Of a stretch of DNA of 64,000 nt, positions 27,760 through 37,221 are shown piece after piece; within the stretch, counting starts at the first letter, position 1, and every line of letters starts with the position of its first letter. The stretch is from positions 186,001-250,000 of the forward strand of contig NZ_JAKGGD010000004.1 in assembly GCF_021556615.1 (NCBI RefSeq), in the 5' to 3' direction. The notes below the pieces were generated by a model. That model saw only the letters and a list, made by a program, of their open reading frames with translations, did not search any database and was not told the DNA's origin. The stretch is from Paracoccus salsus. GTDB taxonomy: Bacteria > Pseudomonadota > Alphaproteobacteria > Rhodobacterales > Rhodobacteraceae. The position numbers were made by a program, and so were the translations under genes.

Positions 27760-28767
27760 TTACACCGACTTGCCGCGGAACAGGCCGGTGGGCCTGAACA
27801 GAAGCACGACGATCAGAATGACGAAGCTGACGGCAAACTTGTATTCGGTGCCCAGCAACTGAAGCAGGCCTTCCGGCTGCCAGGCCGGGAACAGGTAGCC
27901 CGCGATCTTGAGCCACGGATAGGTGATCGCGACCTCGGAAAAGGCCACGACGAATCCGCCGGCGATCGCACCGATCGGATTGCCCAGCCCGCCGACGATG
28001 GCGGCGGCGAAGATCGGCAGCAGGATCTGGAAATAGTTGAACGGCTTGAAAGCCTTGTCCAGACCATAGAGGACGCCCGCAATGGTGGCGAGGCCCGCTG
28101 CGATGATCCAGGTCATCCGCACGACCTTGTCCGGGTCGATGCCCGACAGCAACGCCAGGTCCTCGTTGTCGGAATAGGCGCGCATGGCCTTGCCCGACTT
28201 GGTGCGGTTGAGAAACCAGAACAGCGCCCAGACGACCAGCACGGCGATGACCAGCGTCAGCGCCTGCGTGGTCTTGAACGCCAGACCTTCGGTCAGCCCG
28301 GTCATTTCACGGAAGGTCCGCACGTCGATCACGAAGCGCGCGCCGTCGGCGAAACGCTGTTCATCGACCCCGATCAGCAGCCGGGTCAGGCCGTTCATCA
28401 GGAACATTACCCCGACCGAAGCCATCACGAGGATGATCGGCGCGACCCGCTGCACCCGGTAGAAACGATAGACCGCCCGGTCGGTCACCAGCGCCAGCGC
28501 GGCGGTGGCGGCGATGCCGACCGGCAGCGCCAGCAGCGCGGTCGGCAGCGGCCCCATCGAGATGCCCAGCCCCTGCAGGCCCCAGGTCGCCAGAATGGTG
28601 ACCGCCGTGCCGAACGCCATGGTGTCGCCATGGGCGAAGTTCGAAAACCGCAGGATGCCGTAGATCAGCGTGACCCCCAGCGCCCCCAGCGCAAGCTGGG
28701 CGCCGTAGGCGGCCGCAGGGATCACCACGAAGTTCAGGATGGCGACAACGGCGTTCAGGATATCCAT
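27760..28767 (-). CDS. livH: Branched-chain amino-acid ABC transporter permease LivH
   Basis: A 335-residue inner-membrane permease. The start region LALGALGVTLIYGILRFSNF and the following HGDTMAFG are characteristic of LivH, as are the cytoplasmic loop RTKSGKAMRAYSDNEDLALLSGID and GGLGNPIGAIAGG. It pairs with LivM to form the channel. It begins 3 bases after the livF stop, so the two are probably co-translated. Confidence 0.95.
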   Translation of the reverse strand: MDILNAVVAILNFVVIPAAAYGAQLALGALGVTLIYGILRFSNFAHGDTMAFGTAVTILATWGLQGLGISMGPLPTALLALPVGIAATAALALVTDRAVYRFYRVQRVAPIILVMASVGVMFLMNGLTRLLIGVDEQRFADGARFVIDVRTFREMTGLTEGLAFKTTQALTLVIAVLVVWALFWFLNRTKSGKAMRAYSDNEDLALLSGIDPDKVVRMTWIIAAGLATIAGVLYGLDKAFKPFNYFQILLPIFAAAIVGGLGNPIGAIAGGFVVAFSEVAITYPWLKIAGYLFPAWQPEGLLQLLGTEYKFAVSFVILIVVLLFRPTGLFRGKSV

Positions 28768-28770
28768 GGC

Positions 28771-29523
28771 TCAGCCCCCCAGGAAGGTGCGACGGACGTC
28801 CGGATCGGCCAGCAGGGCCTGCCCGGTATCCGTGTAACGGTTCTCGCCCTGAACCAGGACATAGCCGATATCCGCGATTTCCAGCGCCTGGCGGGCGTTC
28901 TGTTCGACCATCAGGATCGAGATGCCGGTGCGCGCGATCTCGATGATGCGGTCGAACAGTTCGTCCATGACGATCGGGCTGACGCCCGCGGTCGGTTCGT
29001 CCAGCATCAGAAGCTGCGGCTTCGTCATCAAGGCGCGGCCCACGGCGACCTGCTGGCGCTGCCCGCCCGACAATTCGCCCGCCGCCTGGCGGCGCTTGTC
29101 CTTGAGGACCGGAAACAGGTCGAACACCTGGTCCATGGTCTCGTCGACGTCCTCGTCACGAATGAACGCCCCCATCTCAAGGTTTTCCCGGACCGTCATC
29201 GAGGGAAAGACGTTGTTGACCTGGGGCACGAAGCCCATGCCCTTGCGGACGCGTTCCTGCGGAGACAGCGCGGTGATGTCCTCGCCGTCCAGCGTGACGC
29301 GCCCCTGGCGCAGGTTCAGCATTCCGAACACGGCCTTCATGGCGGTGGATTTGCCGGCGCCGTTGGGACCGACGATCACCGCGATCTGGCCCTTGTCCAC
29401 CGTCAGCGTGCAGTCATGCAGGATATCGACCTTGCCATAGCCGCCGCGCATGTCGGTCGCGGCCAGATAGTGGCTGGCGGGTTCATTGCGTGCCGGCGCG
29501 GTGTCTGCCTGTGCCTCGCTCAT
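28771..29523 (-). CDS. livF: Branched-chain amino-acid ABC transporter ATPase LivF
   Basis: A 250-residue ATPase with Walker A GPNGAGKST, signature LSGGQRQ, Walker B LMLDEPTAG and the LivF-type ending EQNARQALEIADIGYVLVQG. LivF is distinguished from LivG by the short insert and the absence of the C-terminal LivG tail. The ATG overlaps the livG stop (ATGA). An N-terminal extension of about 20 residues (DTAPARNEPASHYLAATD) precedes the usual start of the domain. Confidence 0.94.
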   Translation of the reverse strand: MSEAQADTAPARNEPASHYLAATDMRGGYGKVDILHDCTLTVDKGQIAVIVGPNGAGKSTAMKAVFGMLNLRQGRVTLDGEDITALSPQERVRKGMGFVPQVNNVFPSMTVRENLEMGAFIRDEDVDETMDQVFDLFPVLKDKRRQAAGELSGGQRQQVAVGRALMTKPQLLMLDEPTAGVSPIVMDELFDRIIEIARTGISILMVEQNARQALEIADIGYVLVQGENRYTDTGQALLADPDVRRTFLGG

Positions 29524-30317
29524 GCGATGACCTCGGCTTGCCCGGCCTTGACCCGGTTCTTCAGCCCGGTGCCCAGATAGGCCTCGATCACGTCCTCGTT
29601 CTGCATGATCTCGTCCGAGGCGCCCTCGGCCAGAACCTTGCCCTCGGCCATGACGATCACCGGGTCGCAGAGGCGGGCGATGAAATCCATGTCGTGCTCG
29701 ATCACGCAGAAGGTATAGCCGCGCTCCTTGTTCAGCCGCATGATGGCGTCTCCGATCGTTCCAAGAAGCGTGCGGTTCACGCCGGCACCAACCTCGTCCA
29801 GAAACACCACCTTCGCATCGACCATCATCGTGCGGCCCAGCTCCAGCAGCTTCTTCTGGCCACCCGAAAGATTGCCGGCCTTTTCGTCGGCCAGATGCCT
29901 GATGGTGAGGAATTCAAGAACCTCGTCCGCGCATCGGCGCAGTTCGGCCTCTTCGCGCTGGATCTGCCCGCGCTTGAACCAGGTGCTCCAGATCGTCTCG
30001 CCGGTCTGTCCGCCCGGCACCATCATCAGATTCTCGCGCACCGTCATCGAGGCGAACTCATGCGCCAGCTGGAAGGTGCGCAGCAGGCCACGATGGAACA
30101 GCGTGTGCGGAGGCAGTCCGGTGATGTCCTCGCCGTCCATGTAGACACGCCCTGATGTGGGCGGCAGAACGCCCGCGATGACGTTGAACAATGTGGATTT
30201 TCCCGCCCCGTTCGGTCCGATCAGCCCGGTGATGGAGCCGTCGCGGATGCTCAGGCTGGCGCCATCGACAGCCCGAAACCCGCCGAAATGGCGATGAAGG
30301 TCCTCGACCCTTATCAT
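29520..30317 (-). CDS. livG: Branched-chain amino-acid ABC transporter ATPase LivG
   Basis: A 265-residue ATPase with Walker A GPNGAGKST, signature LSGGQKK, Walker B VVFLDEVGAGVN and the LivG-type tail (GEGLKNRVKAG-like end). Note DEVGAG in place of the more common DEPxAG, so the residue after the catalytic Glu is Val. The ATG at 30317 has GGGGAA upstream and aligns with MIRVEDLHRHFGGF; a GTG seven codons earlier is possible. It follows livJ across a strong hairpin. Confidence 0.92.
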   Translation of the reverse strand: MIRVEDLHRHFGGFRAVDGASLSIRDGSITGLIGPNGAGKSTLFNVIAGVLPPTSGRVYMDGEDITGLPPHTLFHRGLLRTFQLAHEFASMTVRENLMMVPGGQTGETIWSTWFKRGQIQREEAELRRCADEVLEFLTIRHLADEKAGNLSGGQKKLLELGRTMMVDAKVVFLDEVGAGVNRTLLGTIGDAIMRLNKERGYTFCVIEHDMDFIARLCDPVIVMAEGKVLAEGASDEIMQNEDVIEAYLGTGLKNRVKAGQAEVIA

Positions 30318-30381
30318 TCTGGTTTTCCCCGTCTTCACGATCTGGGTGAAGTGTGGCCGCCAATGCGGCTCTTGTCATTGG

Positions 30382-30412
30382 AAAAAGGCCCGGCGCATCG
30401 ATGCGCCGGGCC
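30382..30412 (-). terminator. Palindromic hairpin with U-tract between livJ and livG
   Basis: Positions 30387-30412 form a perfect 26-base palindrome (13-base arms beginning GGCCCGGCGCATC), followed on the minus strand by TTTTT. It meets the definition of a Rho-independent terminator, but lies inside the operon. Partial termination here would give more binding protein than transporter, a common arrangement in ABC operons. Confidence 0.85.
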
Positions 30413-30428
30413 CCGCAACCCTTTCGGC

Positions 30429-31613
30429 TCACCGGTAGCCGACGATTTCCATCTCGCCGTTGCTGAAGGCGACTTCGCGATACACGCCAGCGGATTCCCC
30501 CGCGCCGACCAGTTCGACCGAGGTCGCGCCGACGTAATCGACATCACCGCCGCCGTTGATGATCTCAAGCGCCTTGGCCAGGTCGCCCGGCATGATCTTT
30601 TCGCCGGGCTCGTTGGCGACGTCCATGATCTTGTCCTTGTAGATGCCCGGATCGCTGCTGCCGGAAGCGGCCATCGCCAGCAGCATCAGCGCGGCGGCAT
30701 CATAGGCCTCGGCCGAGAACGCGCCCGCTCCGTCGAAGCCGGCTTCCTCGGCCATCTTCAGATAGGTTTCGCGGCCCTCGCCTTCGGCGGCGGGGTTCTG
30801 GCCGAAGCTGCCGTCGATCTCGGAGCCGAAATTCTCGAGCAGCGCGGTGCCGATCATGCCGTCGGGGAACACGAATGTGTCGAAGGCACCGGTGTCAAGC
30901 GAGGCGCGCACCACGCCCGACCCGCCCTGGTCCACATAGCCCGCCACGACCAGCGCGTCACCGCCCGCTGCCGCCAGCGCGGCGACCTCGGCCGAGTAGT
31001 CTGCCTTGCCGTCGTCATGGGCGCTGTTGACGGTCACATTGCCGCCCTTGGCCTCGTATGCGGCCTGGAAACTGTCGGCCAGGCCCTTGCCATAGTCGTT
31101 GTTGGTGTAGGTCACCGCCACCGACTCGATCCCACGCTCCATCAGGATGTCGGCCATCACCTCGCCCTGGCGCGCATCCGACGGCGAGGTGCGGAAGAAC
31201 AGCCCGTTATCCTCGATCACCGACAGCGCCGGCGACGTGGCCGACGGCGAAATCATGACGATGCCATTCGGCTTGGCGACATTTTCCAGCGAGGCGATCG
31301 TTTCGCCCGAACACATGCCGCCGACGATCCCCTTGACGCCCTCGGCCGTGATCAGGCGCTCGACGGTCGCCGTGGCGGCGGCAGCGTCTGCGCAGGTGGA
31401 ATCGCCTTCGACCGCGGTCACGGTCGAACCGTCCAGCAGCAGGCCGGAATCGCTGGCCTCCTTCATGGCCAGCTTGGCCCCGTCGCGCATGGCAGGCGCC
31501 ATCGATTCAAGCGGGCCCGTGAACCCGAGCGAAATTCCCATCTTTATTTCTTCGGCGCCGGCCGAGCCCGCGATAAGGGCCCCGGCGGCGGTCGCAAGAA
31601 GTAGCTTTTTCAT
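30429..31613 (-). CDS. livJ: Branched-chain amino-acid binding protein (LivJ/LivK-like)
   Basis: A 394-residue periplasmic type I binding protein. The signal peptide LLLATAAGALIAGSAGA is followed by EEIKMGISLGFTGPLESM. The Leu/Ile/Val-binding family marks SPSATSP, FRTSPSDARQG and VAVTYTNNDYGKGLAD are all present. It heads the liv operon, and its coding sequence ends just before a strong attenuator-like hairpin. Ligand is probably a branched-chain or related amino acid, but the family also has amide and urea binders. Confidence 0.93.
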   Translation of the reverse strand: MKKLLLATAAGALIAGSAGAEEIKMGISLGFTGPLESMAPAMRDGAKLAMKEASDSGLLLDGSTVTAVEGDSTCADAAAATATVERLITAEGVKGIVGGMCSGETIASLENVAKPNGIVMISPSATSPALSVIEDNGLFFRTSPSDARQGEVMADILMERGIESVAVTYTNNDYGKGLADSFQAAYEAKGGNVTVNSAHDDGKADYSAEVAALAAAGGDALVVAGYVDQGGSGVVRASLDTGAFDTFVFPDGMIGTALLENFGSEIDGSFGQNPAAEGEGRETYLKMAEEAGFDGAGAFSAEAYDAAALMLLAMAASGSSDPGIYKDKIMDVANEPGEKIMPGDLAKALEIINGGGDVDYVGATSVELVGAGESAGVYREVAFSNGEMEIVGYR

Positions 31614-31739
31614 TGTTTGTCTCCCAGTTGGAACAGAGTCCTGATGGCGAGGTTAGAAGCGCGGTTCCGAAAAGAAAAGCATCATTACGCCACGTTATGT
31701 CTGACCATTGAGGCAGGTTCGTGGGATCGCGAGGCCGGA

Positions 31740-32231
31740 TCAGCGCCAGGCTCGGGGTTCTGAGCGCCGGCGGAAAAAAAGACCCGGCAGCGCCGCAACC
31801 AGCCAGCCCAGGCCGAACCCGACCGCTGCGCCTGCAAGGCCCGCGACCGTGACCGGGATCGCGGGCCGAAAATCACCCCATGTGGCCGCCAGGGTCTGGG
31901 GGTCGCGCAGGCGATGGGGCAGAAGCATCCGTTCCACCGGGCCAGCACGTCGCAGCATGGTCAAATCCTGCTGCGCGCGCTGCAACCGCCTGAAGGCGCG
32001 GCGCAGATCGGCCTGATGCGCGTCGCGAAACCGGCTGCCGGCCAGGTCGCGCAGGGCCTCGTCGCGCGACAGGCCGGCCTTTTCGGCACTTGTGTCGAAA
32101 TCCGCCGCGATCCTTTCCAGCGCATCGACCTGACCGCCCAGGCGTTGCACATACTGGTCCGAAAACGCCGGAAACTGCGACAGCAGCGTGGCAAGAAGCG
32201 CCGCCGACGCCAGTCGCAGCAGGACGCTCAA
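31740..32231 (-). CDS. DUF2937-like membrane protein
   Basis: A 163-residue protein with a hydrophobic N-terminal segment, then [24 protein letters not shown], which is the hallmark of DUF2937, and a second pair of hydrophobic stretches at the C-terminus ([19 protein letters not shown]). The predicted start is TTG at 32231, whose bases overlap the TGA stop of proS (TTGA). A longer in-frame ATG at 32276 would overlap proS by 49 bases. The function of the family is unknown; an envelope role is only a guess from the topology. Confidence 0.72.
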   Translation of the reverse strand: MSVLLRLASAALLATLLSQFPAFSDQYVQRLGGQVDALERIAADFDTSAEKAGLSRDEALRDLAGSRFRDAHQADLRRAFRRLQRAQQDLTMLRRAGPVERMLLPHRLRDPQTLAATWGDFRPAIPVTVAGLAGAAVGFGLGWLVAALPGLFFRRRSEPRAWR

Positions 32232-33589
32232 CTGCCCGGAGCCGGCAGGCCAAGGATCGGCCGGTAGATGTCGCATATCCGTCCGACCGCATCGCGGGGC
32301 GACATCTCGACGCTATCGCCGCTGCGCCGGCTGGTCACCTCGACCTTGTTGCTGGCCAGGCCGCGCGGCCCGACCGTGATCCGCCATGGCAGGCCGATCA
32401 GGTCGGCGGTGGCGAACTTGGCCCCGGCGCGTTCCTCGCGATCATCGTAAAGCGGATCCAGTCCGCGCGACTTCAGCTCGGCATAGATTGCCTCGCAGGC
32501 GCCGTCGGTCGAGCCGTCGCCCTGCTTGAGGTTGACGATCCCGACATGGAAGGGCGTAACGCCTTCGGGCCAGATGATGCCCTTATCGTCATGGCTGGCC
32601 TCGATGATCGCGCCCAGCAACCGCGAGACGCCGATCCCGTGGCTGCCCATGTGAACGGGCACCCGGCTGCCGTCGGGACCGACCACGGTCGCGCCCATCG
32701 GTTCGGAATACTTGGTGCCGAAATAGAAGATCTGGCCGACCTCGATGCCGCGCGCGCTGCGGCGGCGTTCCTCGGGGATCCGGTGGAAGGCCGCCTCGTC
32801 ATGGGTTTCGTCGGTGCGGGCATAGCGGCTGGTGAATTCCTCCAGCACGGATTGGCATTGCGCGACATCATCATAATCGATCTGCCGGTCGCCAAAGCTC
32901 AGATCGGTGATCGCGCTGTCATAAAAGACCTCGGATTCGCCGGTCTCGGCCAGCACCAGGAATTCATGCGTGTAATCGCCGCCGATCGGGCCGCCATCGG
33001 CGCGCATCGGGATCGCCTGCAGCCCCATCCGCTCATAGCTGCGCAGATAGCTGACCAGATGCCGGTTGTAGGCGTGCAGAGCCGCCTCCTTGGTCAGGTC
33101 GAAATTGTAGCCGTCCTTCATCAGGAATTCGCGGCCCCGCATGACGCCGAAGCGCGGGCGGATCTCGTCGCGGAACTTCCACTGGATGTGGTACAGCGTC
33201 AGCGGCAGGTCCTTGTAGCTGTTCACATGGCTGCGGAAGATGTCGGTGATCATCTCCTCGTTGGTCGGCCCGTACAGAAGGTCGCGCTGGTGGCGATCCT
33301 TCACCCGCAGCATTTCCTCGCCGTAATCGTCATAACGGCCGCTTTCGCGCCACAGATCGGCGGGTTGCAGCGTGGGCATCAGCATCGGGATATGGCCGGC
33401 GCGGACCTGTTCCTCGTGGACGATCTGCTCGATGCGACGCAGCACCTTGAAGCCCATCGGCAGCCAGGAATAGATCCCCGCCGTCTGCTGCTTGATCATG
33501 CCGGCACGCAGCATCAGCCGGTGGCTGACGATCTGCGCCTCCTTGGGGTCTTCCTTCAGCACGGGCAGGAAATAGCGCGACAGACGCAT
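32228..33589 (-). CDS. proS: Prolyl-tRNA synthetase
   Basis: A 453-residue class II synthetase. Class II motif 2 is in [20 protein letters not shown] and motif 3 in [15 protein letters not shown]. The [14 protein letters not shown] segment is the typical ProS active-site strand. Length corresponds to the short bacterial type that lacks the editing insertion domain, common in alphaproteobacteria. The start at 33589 gives [15 protein letters not shown], the standard beginning. The terminal TGA overlaps the DUF2937 start. Confidence 0.97.
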   Translation of the reverse strand: MRLSRYFLPVLKEDPKEAQIVSHRLMLRAGMIKQQTAGIYSWLPMGFKVLRRIEQIVHEEQVRAGHIPMLMPTLQPADLWRESGRYDDYGEEMLRVKDRHQRDLLYGPTNEEMITDIFRSHVNSYKDLPLTLYHIQWKFRDEIRPRFGVMRGREFLMKDGYNFDLTKEAALHAYNRHLVSYLRSYERMGLQAIPMRADGGPIGGDYTHEFLVLAETGESEVFYDSAITDLSFGDRQIDYDDVAQCQSVLEEFTSRYARTDETHDEAAFHRIPEERRRSARGIEVGQIFYFGTKYSEPMGATVVGPDGSRVPVHMGSHGIGVSRLLGAIIEASHDDKGIIWPEGVTPFHVGIVNLKQGDGSTDGACEAIYAELKSRGLDPLYDDREERAGAKFATADLIGLPWRITVGPRGLASNKVEVTSRRSGDSVEMSPRDAVGRICDIYRPILGLPAPGS

Positions 33590-33713
33590 GGGCGGCCTCA
33601 TCAAAGCGTTTCCGCCCCGTGTAGGGCACCGGCGGGCAGGGGGCAAGACGCGCCGCTTGCCGCAGGCGTGGATCGGCGGCCATACTGGGTCGAAGTTGAT
33701 CGCGAGTGCCCCG

Positions 33714-35222
33714 ATGTCCCGACCAAAGCCCCCGCCCAAGACTCTGCTGGATTGGCTGGGGCTGCGACAGGCCCCGGAATGGTCGGTGGCGCGACCTCTG
33801 GGCGGGCTGGTCACGGTCGTGCTGGCCTTGCTGTTCGCGGTCGCGCTGGCCGCGGCGATGGTTCTGCTGGTCCGCACCATCGGCGGCGGCGAGGGTTCGC
33901 TTGGCACCGGCGCGCTGATCGTCGCGCTGCTGTCGGCGCCCTTCCTGATCTGGAACACGGTGATCCGCCACCGCGCGCTGGAATTCCAGAAGGAAGGCCA
34001 CCTGACCGACCGTCTGGCCAAGGCGGTCGAGCAGCTGGGCGCCGAGAAGACCGTCAAGAAGATCGTGCGTGACGCTGCGGGGCAGCCGATCAAGGACAAG
34101 GACCTGAAGGTCGTTGTCGAGGAAACCACCGAACCCAATCTGGAGGTCCGCATCGGCGGGTTGCTGTCGCTGGAACGCATCGCGCAGGATTCGACCGCCT
34201 ATGACCAGGGCCGCGACCATGTCCGGGTGATGGAGATCATCTGCGCCTATATCCGCAACAACGCCCCGGCGAAGGATGCCAGGGACTTTCCCCTGCGCGA
34301 TCTCGATCCGCTGCCCGACGACGCCACGCCCGACCAGCGCAAGACCCATCTGGCCTATGTAAACCTGCGCCGGTACGCGGGCGGAAACCTGCGCGAATGG
34401 TCCGCGTCGCTGCCGAAGCCGCGCGAGGATATCATGCTGGCGCTGAGCATTCTGGAACGCCGGTCCGACAGGCAGCGGCGGATCGAGGCCGCGCATGGAC
34501 GCGATGATGTGGTCGAGGCCCCCTGGGTCTTTGCCGAACCCTGGACGCGCCTGCCGGACCGGCCCGAGGGGCAAGCGCATGGCGCCGATGTCATCGAGGC
34601 TTTCAAGCGGGATCTGCGAAACTGGCGCGACAAACTGTGGGACTATGGCGGCTACCGGCCGGATCTGCGCCGCACCTGCCTGCAAGGCGCCGACCTGTCG
34701 CGATTCCGTCTGGCGGGGTCAAGGCTGAACGGGGCGCGGCTGGAAGGCGCGACCCTTGTTGGGGCGCGGCTGCAAGGGGCGAACCTTTTGGGGGCGCGGC
34801 TGGACGGGGCGGACCTTCGTATGGCGCGGCTGGACGGGGCGGAGCTTTGGTGGGCACGGCTGGACGGGGCGTTCCTTTGGAAGGCACGGCTGGAAGGGGC
34901 GGAGCTTTGGCGGGCGCGGCTGCAAGGGGCGAACCTTCGTATGGTGCGGCTCGTTTGCACCTCTTTGGGCGCCTCTGCATGGGATGGTGCGGCCCTGAAA
35001 GAGGTGGATCTGTCTTCGGCGAGCGAGGTCACCCGGGAGCAGGTCCAATCATCCTTCGGCGATGCCAGCGTGATCCTGCCGGACCATCTGCGCCCGCCGC
35101 CCGGTCACTGGCCTGACTGGAATCTTGGAATTCAGGAGTTCGACGATCAATGGCGCCTCTGGCAGGCCGATCGCGCGAATTACCGCCCGCCGCCGCGCCC
35201 GGCACCGGACCAGACAGGCTGA
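33714..35222 (+). CDS. Pentapeptide-repeat membrane protein
   Basis: A 502-residue protein with two N-terminal membrane helices (about 30-55 and 62-85) followed by a soluble region (to about 335) with [17 protein letters not shown], as often seen in membrane-linked pentapeptide proteins. Residues about 330-420 are pentapeptide repeats of the type RLxGAxLxxA, which should form a right-handed quadrilateral beta-helix. The start ATG 33714 is chosen for [16 protein letters not shown]. Function unknown. The gene precedes the AI-2E-type permease by 66 bases. Confidence 0.85.
   Translation: MSRPKPPPKTLLDWLGLRQAPEWSVARPLGGLVTVVLALLFAVALAAAMVLLVRTIGGGEGSLGTGALIVALLSAPFLIWNTVIRHRALEFQKEGHLTDRLAKAVEQLGAEKTVKKIVRDAAGQPIKDKDLKVVVEETTEPNLEVRIGGLLSLERIAQDSTAYDQGRDHVRVMEIICAYIRNNAPAKDARDFPLRDLDPLPDDATPDQRKTHLAYVNLRRYAGGNLREWSASLPKPREDIMLALSILERRSDRQRRIEAAHGRDDVVEAPWVFAEPWTRLPDRPEGQAHGADVIEAFKRDLRNWRDKLWDYGGYRPDLRRTCLQGADLSRFRLAGSRLNGARLEGATLVGARLQGANLLGARLDGADLRMARLDGAELWWARLDGAFLWKARLEGAELWRARLQGANLRMVRLVCTSLGASAWDGAALKEVDLSSASEVTREQVQSSFGDASVILPDHLRPPPGHWPDWNLGIQEFDDQWRLWQADRANYRPPPRPAPDQTG
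34741..34950 (+). repeat. Seven 30-bp tandem units encoding pentapeptide repeats
   Basis: Seven consecutive 30-base units, each starting TGGA/TGCA and ending in GGC, encode two pentapeptides each. They differ at few positions, suggesting recent expansion by duplication. A degenerate eighth unit precedes them (34711-34740). The array could gain or lose 30-base units without a frameshift. Confidence 0.9.
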
Positions 35223-35288
35223 CCGCACCTTGCAACCCCGATCCCGACCGGCCACATAGTCTGGAAACAGCTTCAGGGGCCTTTCGCG

Positions 35289-36494
35289 ATGCGTGTTCCG
35301 GGACAGAAACAGGTCGTCTGGTGGGGCATCTCGCTGGTCGGGCTGCTGGTGGTGATGTGGCTCTTGGGGCAGGCGGTGCTGCCCTTCATCCTGGGCGCCG
35401 GCGTCGCCTATCTGCTGGACCCGGTCGCCGACCGGCTGGAACGGGCCGGGCTGTCGCGGACCATGGCCGTGGTCGTCATCTCGATCGGCGCGGTGCTGAT
35501 CTTTGCCGCCGTGATCCTGCTGATCGTGCCGGTCATGGTGCGTCAGGCCGCCGCCCTGATCGAGACCGCGCCGCAGATGATCGAACAGGCGCGCGGCTTT
35601 GTCAGCGCCCGTTTCCCCGAGATCCTGCCCGAAGGCGGCACCATCGGCACCGCCCTGAGCGATCTGGGCAAGGCGATGGGCGATCAGTGGAGCAATGTCG
35701 CCCAGACCCTGATGAGGTCGCTTGGCGGGATGATCAGCATCGTCGCGCTGCTGGTGATCGTGCCGGTCGTGGCCTTCTACCTGCTGCTGGACTGGGACCA
35801 TCTGGTGGCCGAGATCGACCGGCTGCTGCCGCGCGAACATGCGCCGACGCTGCGCCGGCTGGCAGGCGACATCGACGCGGCGCTGTCGGGCTTCGTGCGC
35901 GGGCAGGGGTTGGTGATCCTGATCCTCGGCACCTGGTATTCCATCGCGCTGATGCTGGTCGGGTTGCCGTTCGGGTTCTTCATCGGCATCATGGCCGCGA
36001 TCCTGTCCTTCATCCCCTATGTCGGCGTGCTGATCGGCGGGCTGACGGCGATCGGGGTGGCGCTGTTCAGCTTCTGGGGCGATCCGCTGTGGATCGGCGC
36101 GGTCATCGCGATCTTTGCGATCGGGCAGGTGGTCGAGGGCAATTACCTGCAACCCAAGATCGTCGGCGGCCATGTCGGGCTGCACCCGGTCTGGCTGCTG
36201 CTGGCGCTGTCGGTGTTTGGCGCGCTGTTCGGCTTTGTCGGGCTGGTCATGGCGGTGCCGCTGGCTGCGGCACTGGGCGTGCTGGCTCGATTCGGCATCG
36301 AGCGTTACCGTGTCAGCGCGCTTTACACCGGGCAGGGCGACCCGGCGGCGCATGTGCCCCCCATGCTGGTCGAGATCGCGCCGCGCGGCACCGTCGAGGC
36401 CGAGCTGCGGAAGCTCGCGCACGCCGCCGACCGCCGCAAGGCCGCCGCCGACGTCGAGGCCATGCAGGACGACCTGCAGCGTCACAAGGACTGA
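35289..36494 (+). CDS. AI-2E family (PerM/YdbI-like) membrane transporter
   Basis: A 401-residue membrane protein of the AI-2E exporter family: GAGVAYLLDPVADRLERAGLSR near the N-terminus, a long soluble loop (about 90-150) and a C-terminal block of helices including GFFIGIMAAILSFIPYVGVLIGG. Members export autoinducer-2 or small solutes, but most are uncharacterised. It is followed after 6 bases by hdaA, an association seen widely in Rhodobacteraceae. Confidence 0.9.
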   Translation: MRVPGQKQVVWWGISLVGLLVVMWLLGQAVLPFILGAGVAYLLDPVADRLERAGLSRTMAVVVISIGAVLIFAAVILLIVPVMVRQAAALIETAPQMIEQARGFVSARFPEILPEGGTIGTALSDLGKAMGDQWSNVAQTLMRSLGGMISIVALLVIVPVVAFYLLLDWDHLVAEIDRLLPREHAPTLRRLAGDIDAALSGFVRGQGLVILILGTWYSIALMLVGLPFGFFIGIMAAILSFIPYVGVLIGGLTAIGVALFSFWGDPLWIGAVIAIFAIGQVVEGNYLQPKIVGGHVGLHPVWLLLALSVFGALFGFVGLVMAVPLAAALGVLARFGIERYRVSALYTGQGDPAAHVPPMLVEIAPRGTVEAELRKLAHAADRRKAAADVEAMQDDLQRHKD

Positions 36495-36500
36495 CGCCGC

Positions 36501-37190
36501 GTGTCCCGCCAGCTGACCCTTGATCTCAGCACACCGCCGGCGCATTCGCGGGCCGATTTCCTGCCCGCGCCCGCCAACGCCGCCGCCCTGGCCGCGCTGG
36601 ACAACCCGCAGGACTGGCCGCAGGGGCGGATGTTGCTGGTCGGTCCCGAGGGGGCGGGCAAGTCGCATATGGCCGCCTTCTGGGCGGCCGAGAACGGCGC
36701 CCGTCGGGTCAGGGCCGCGGCGCTGCGCCCCGAGGCCGCCGATGCCCTCGCGGCCGAGGGCGGCGCGCTGGTGGTCGAGGATGCCGATCGCGCCGGCCGG
36801 GCGGCAGGCGCCGAGCAGGCGCTGTTCCATCTGTGGAATCTGTGCGGGCCGCGGGACTGCCTGCTTCTGCTGACCGCCCGCACCGCGCCGCGCGACTGGG
36901 GGCTGGTCCTGCCGGATCTGCGGTCGCGGATGGACGCGATGCCGCAGGTCAGGCTTGGCCCGCCGGATGACGGGTTGCTGGCGGCGGTGCTGGTCAAGCT
37001 GTTCGCGGATCGCCAGCTGGCGGTCCCGGTCGGGCTGATCGACTGGCTGGTTGTCCGCATGGAGCGCGATCTGGGGCAGGCCCGCCGGCTGGTGGCCGCC
37101 ATCGACCGCGCCGCGATGGCTCAGAAGGGCCCGGTGACCCGCCGGATCGCCGCTGATCTGCTGGACAACCTGCCGCGGGCTGACGCATGA
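36501..37190 (+). CDS. hdaA: DnaA-related regulatory inactivator HdaA
   Basis: A 229-residue AAA+ protein resembling the ATPase domain of DnaA but without the DNA-binding domain, as in Hda/HdaA. The N-terminus carries QLTLDL (residues 4-9), a good match to the sliding-clamp-binding motif used by Hda to dock on DnaN. Walker A is GPEGAGKSH and Walker B is VVEDADR. Hda promotes hydrolysis of DnaA-ATP after replication starts, blocking re-initiation. The start codon is GTG. Confidence 0.85.
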   Translation: MSRQLTLDLSTPPAHSRADFLPAPANAAALAALDNPQDWPQGRMLLVGPEGAGKSHMAAFWAAENGARRVRAAALRPEAADALAAEGGALVVEDADRAGRAAGAEQALFHLWNLCGPRDCLLLLTARTAPRDWGLVLPDLRSRMDAMPQVRLGPPDDGLLAAVLVKLFADRQLAVPVGLIDWLVVRMERDLGQARRLVAAIDRAAMAQKGPVTRRIAADLLDNLPRADA

Positions 37191-37221
37191 TCGCGCCGCC
37201 CTTGCAGCCCTCTGACGGATC

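Noticed and set aside
34603..35048. Proline-rich open frames opposite the pentapeptide array
   Set aside because: They are antisense reflections of the 30-bp repeats, with no start signals.
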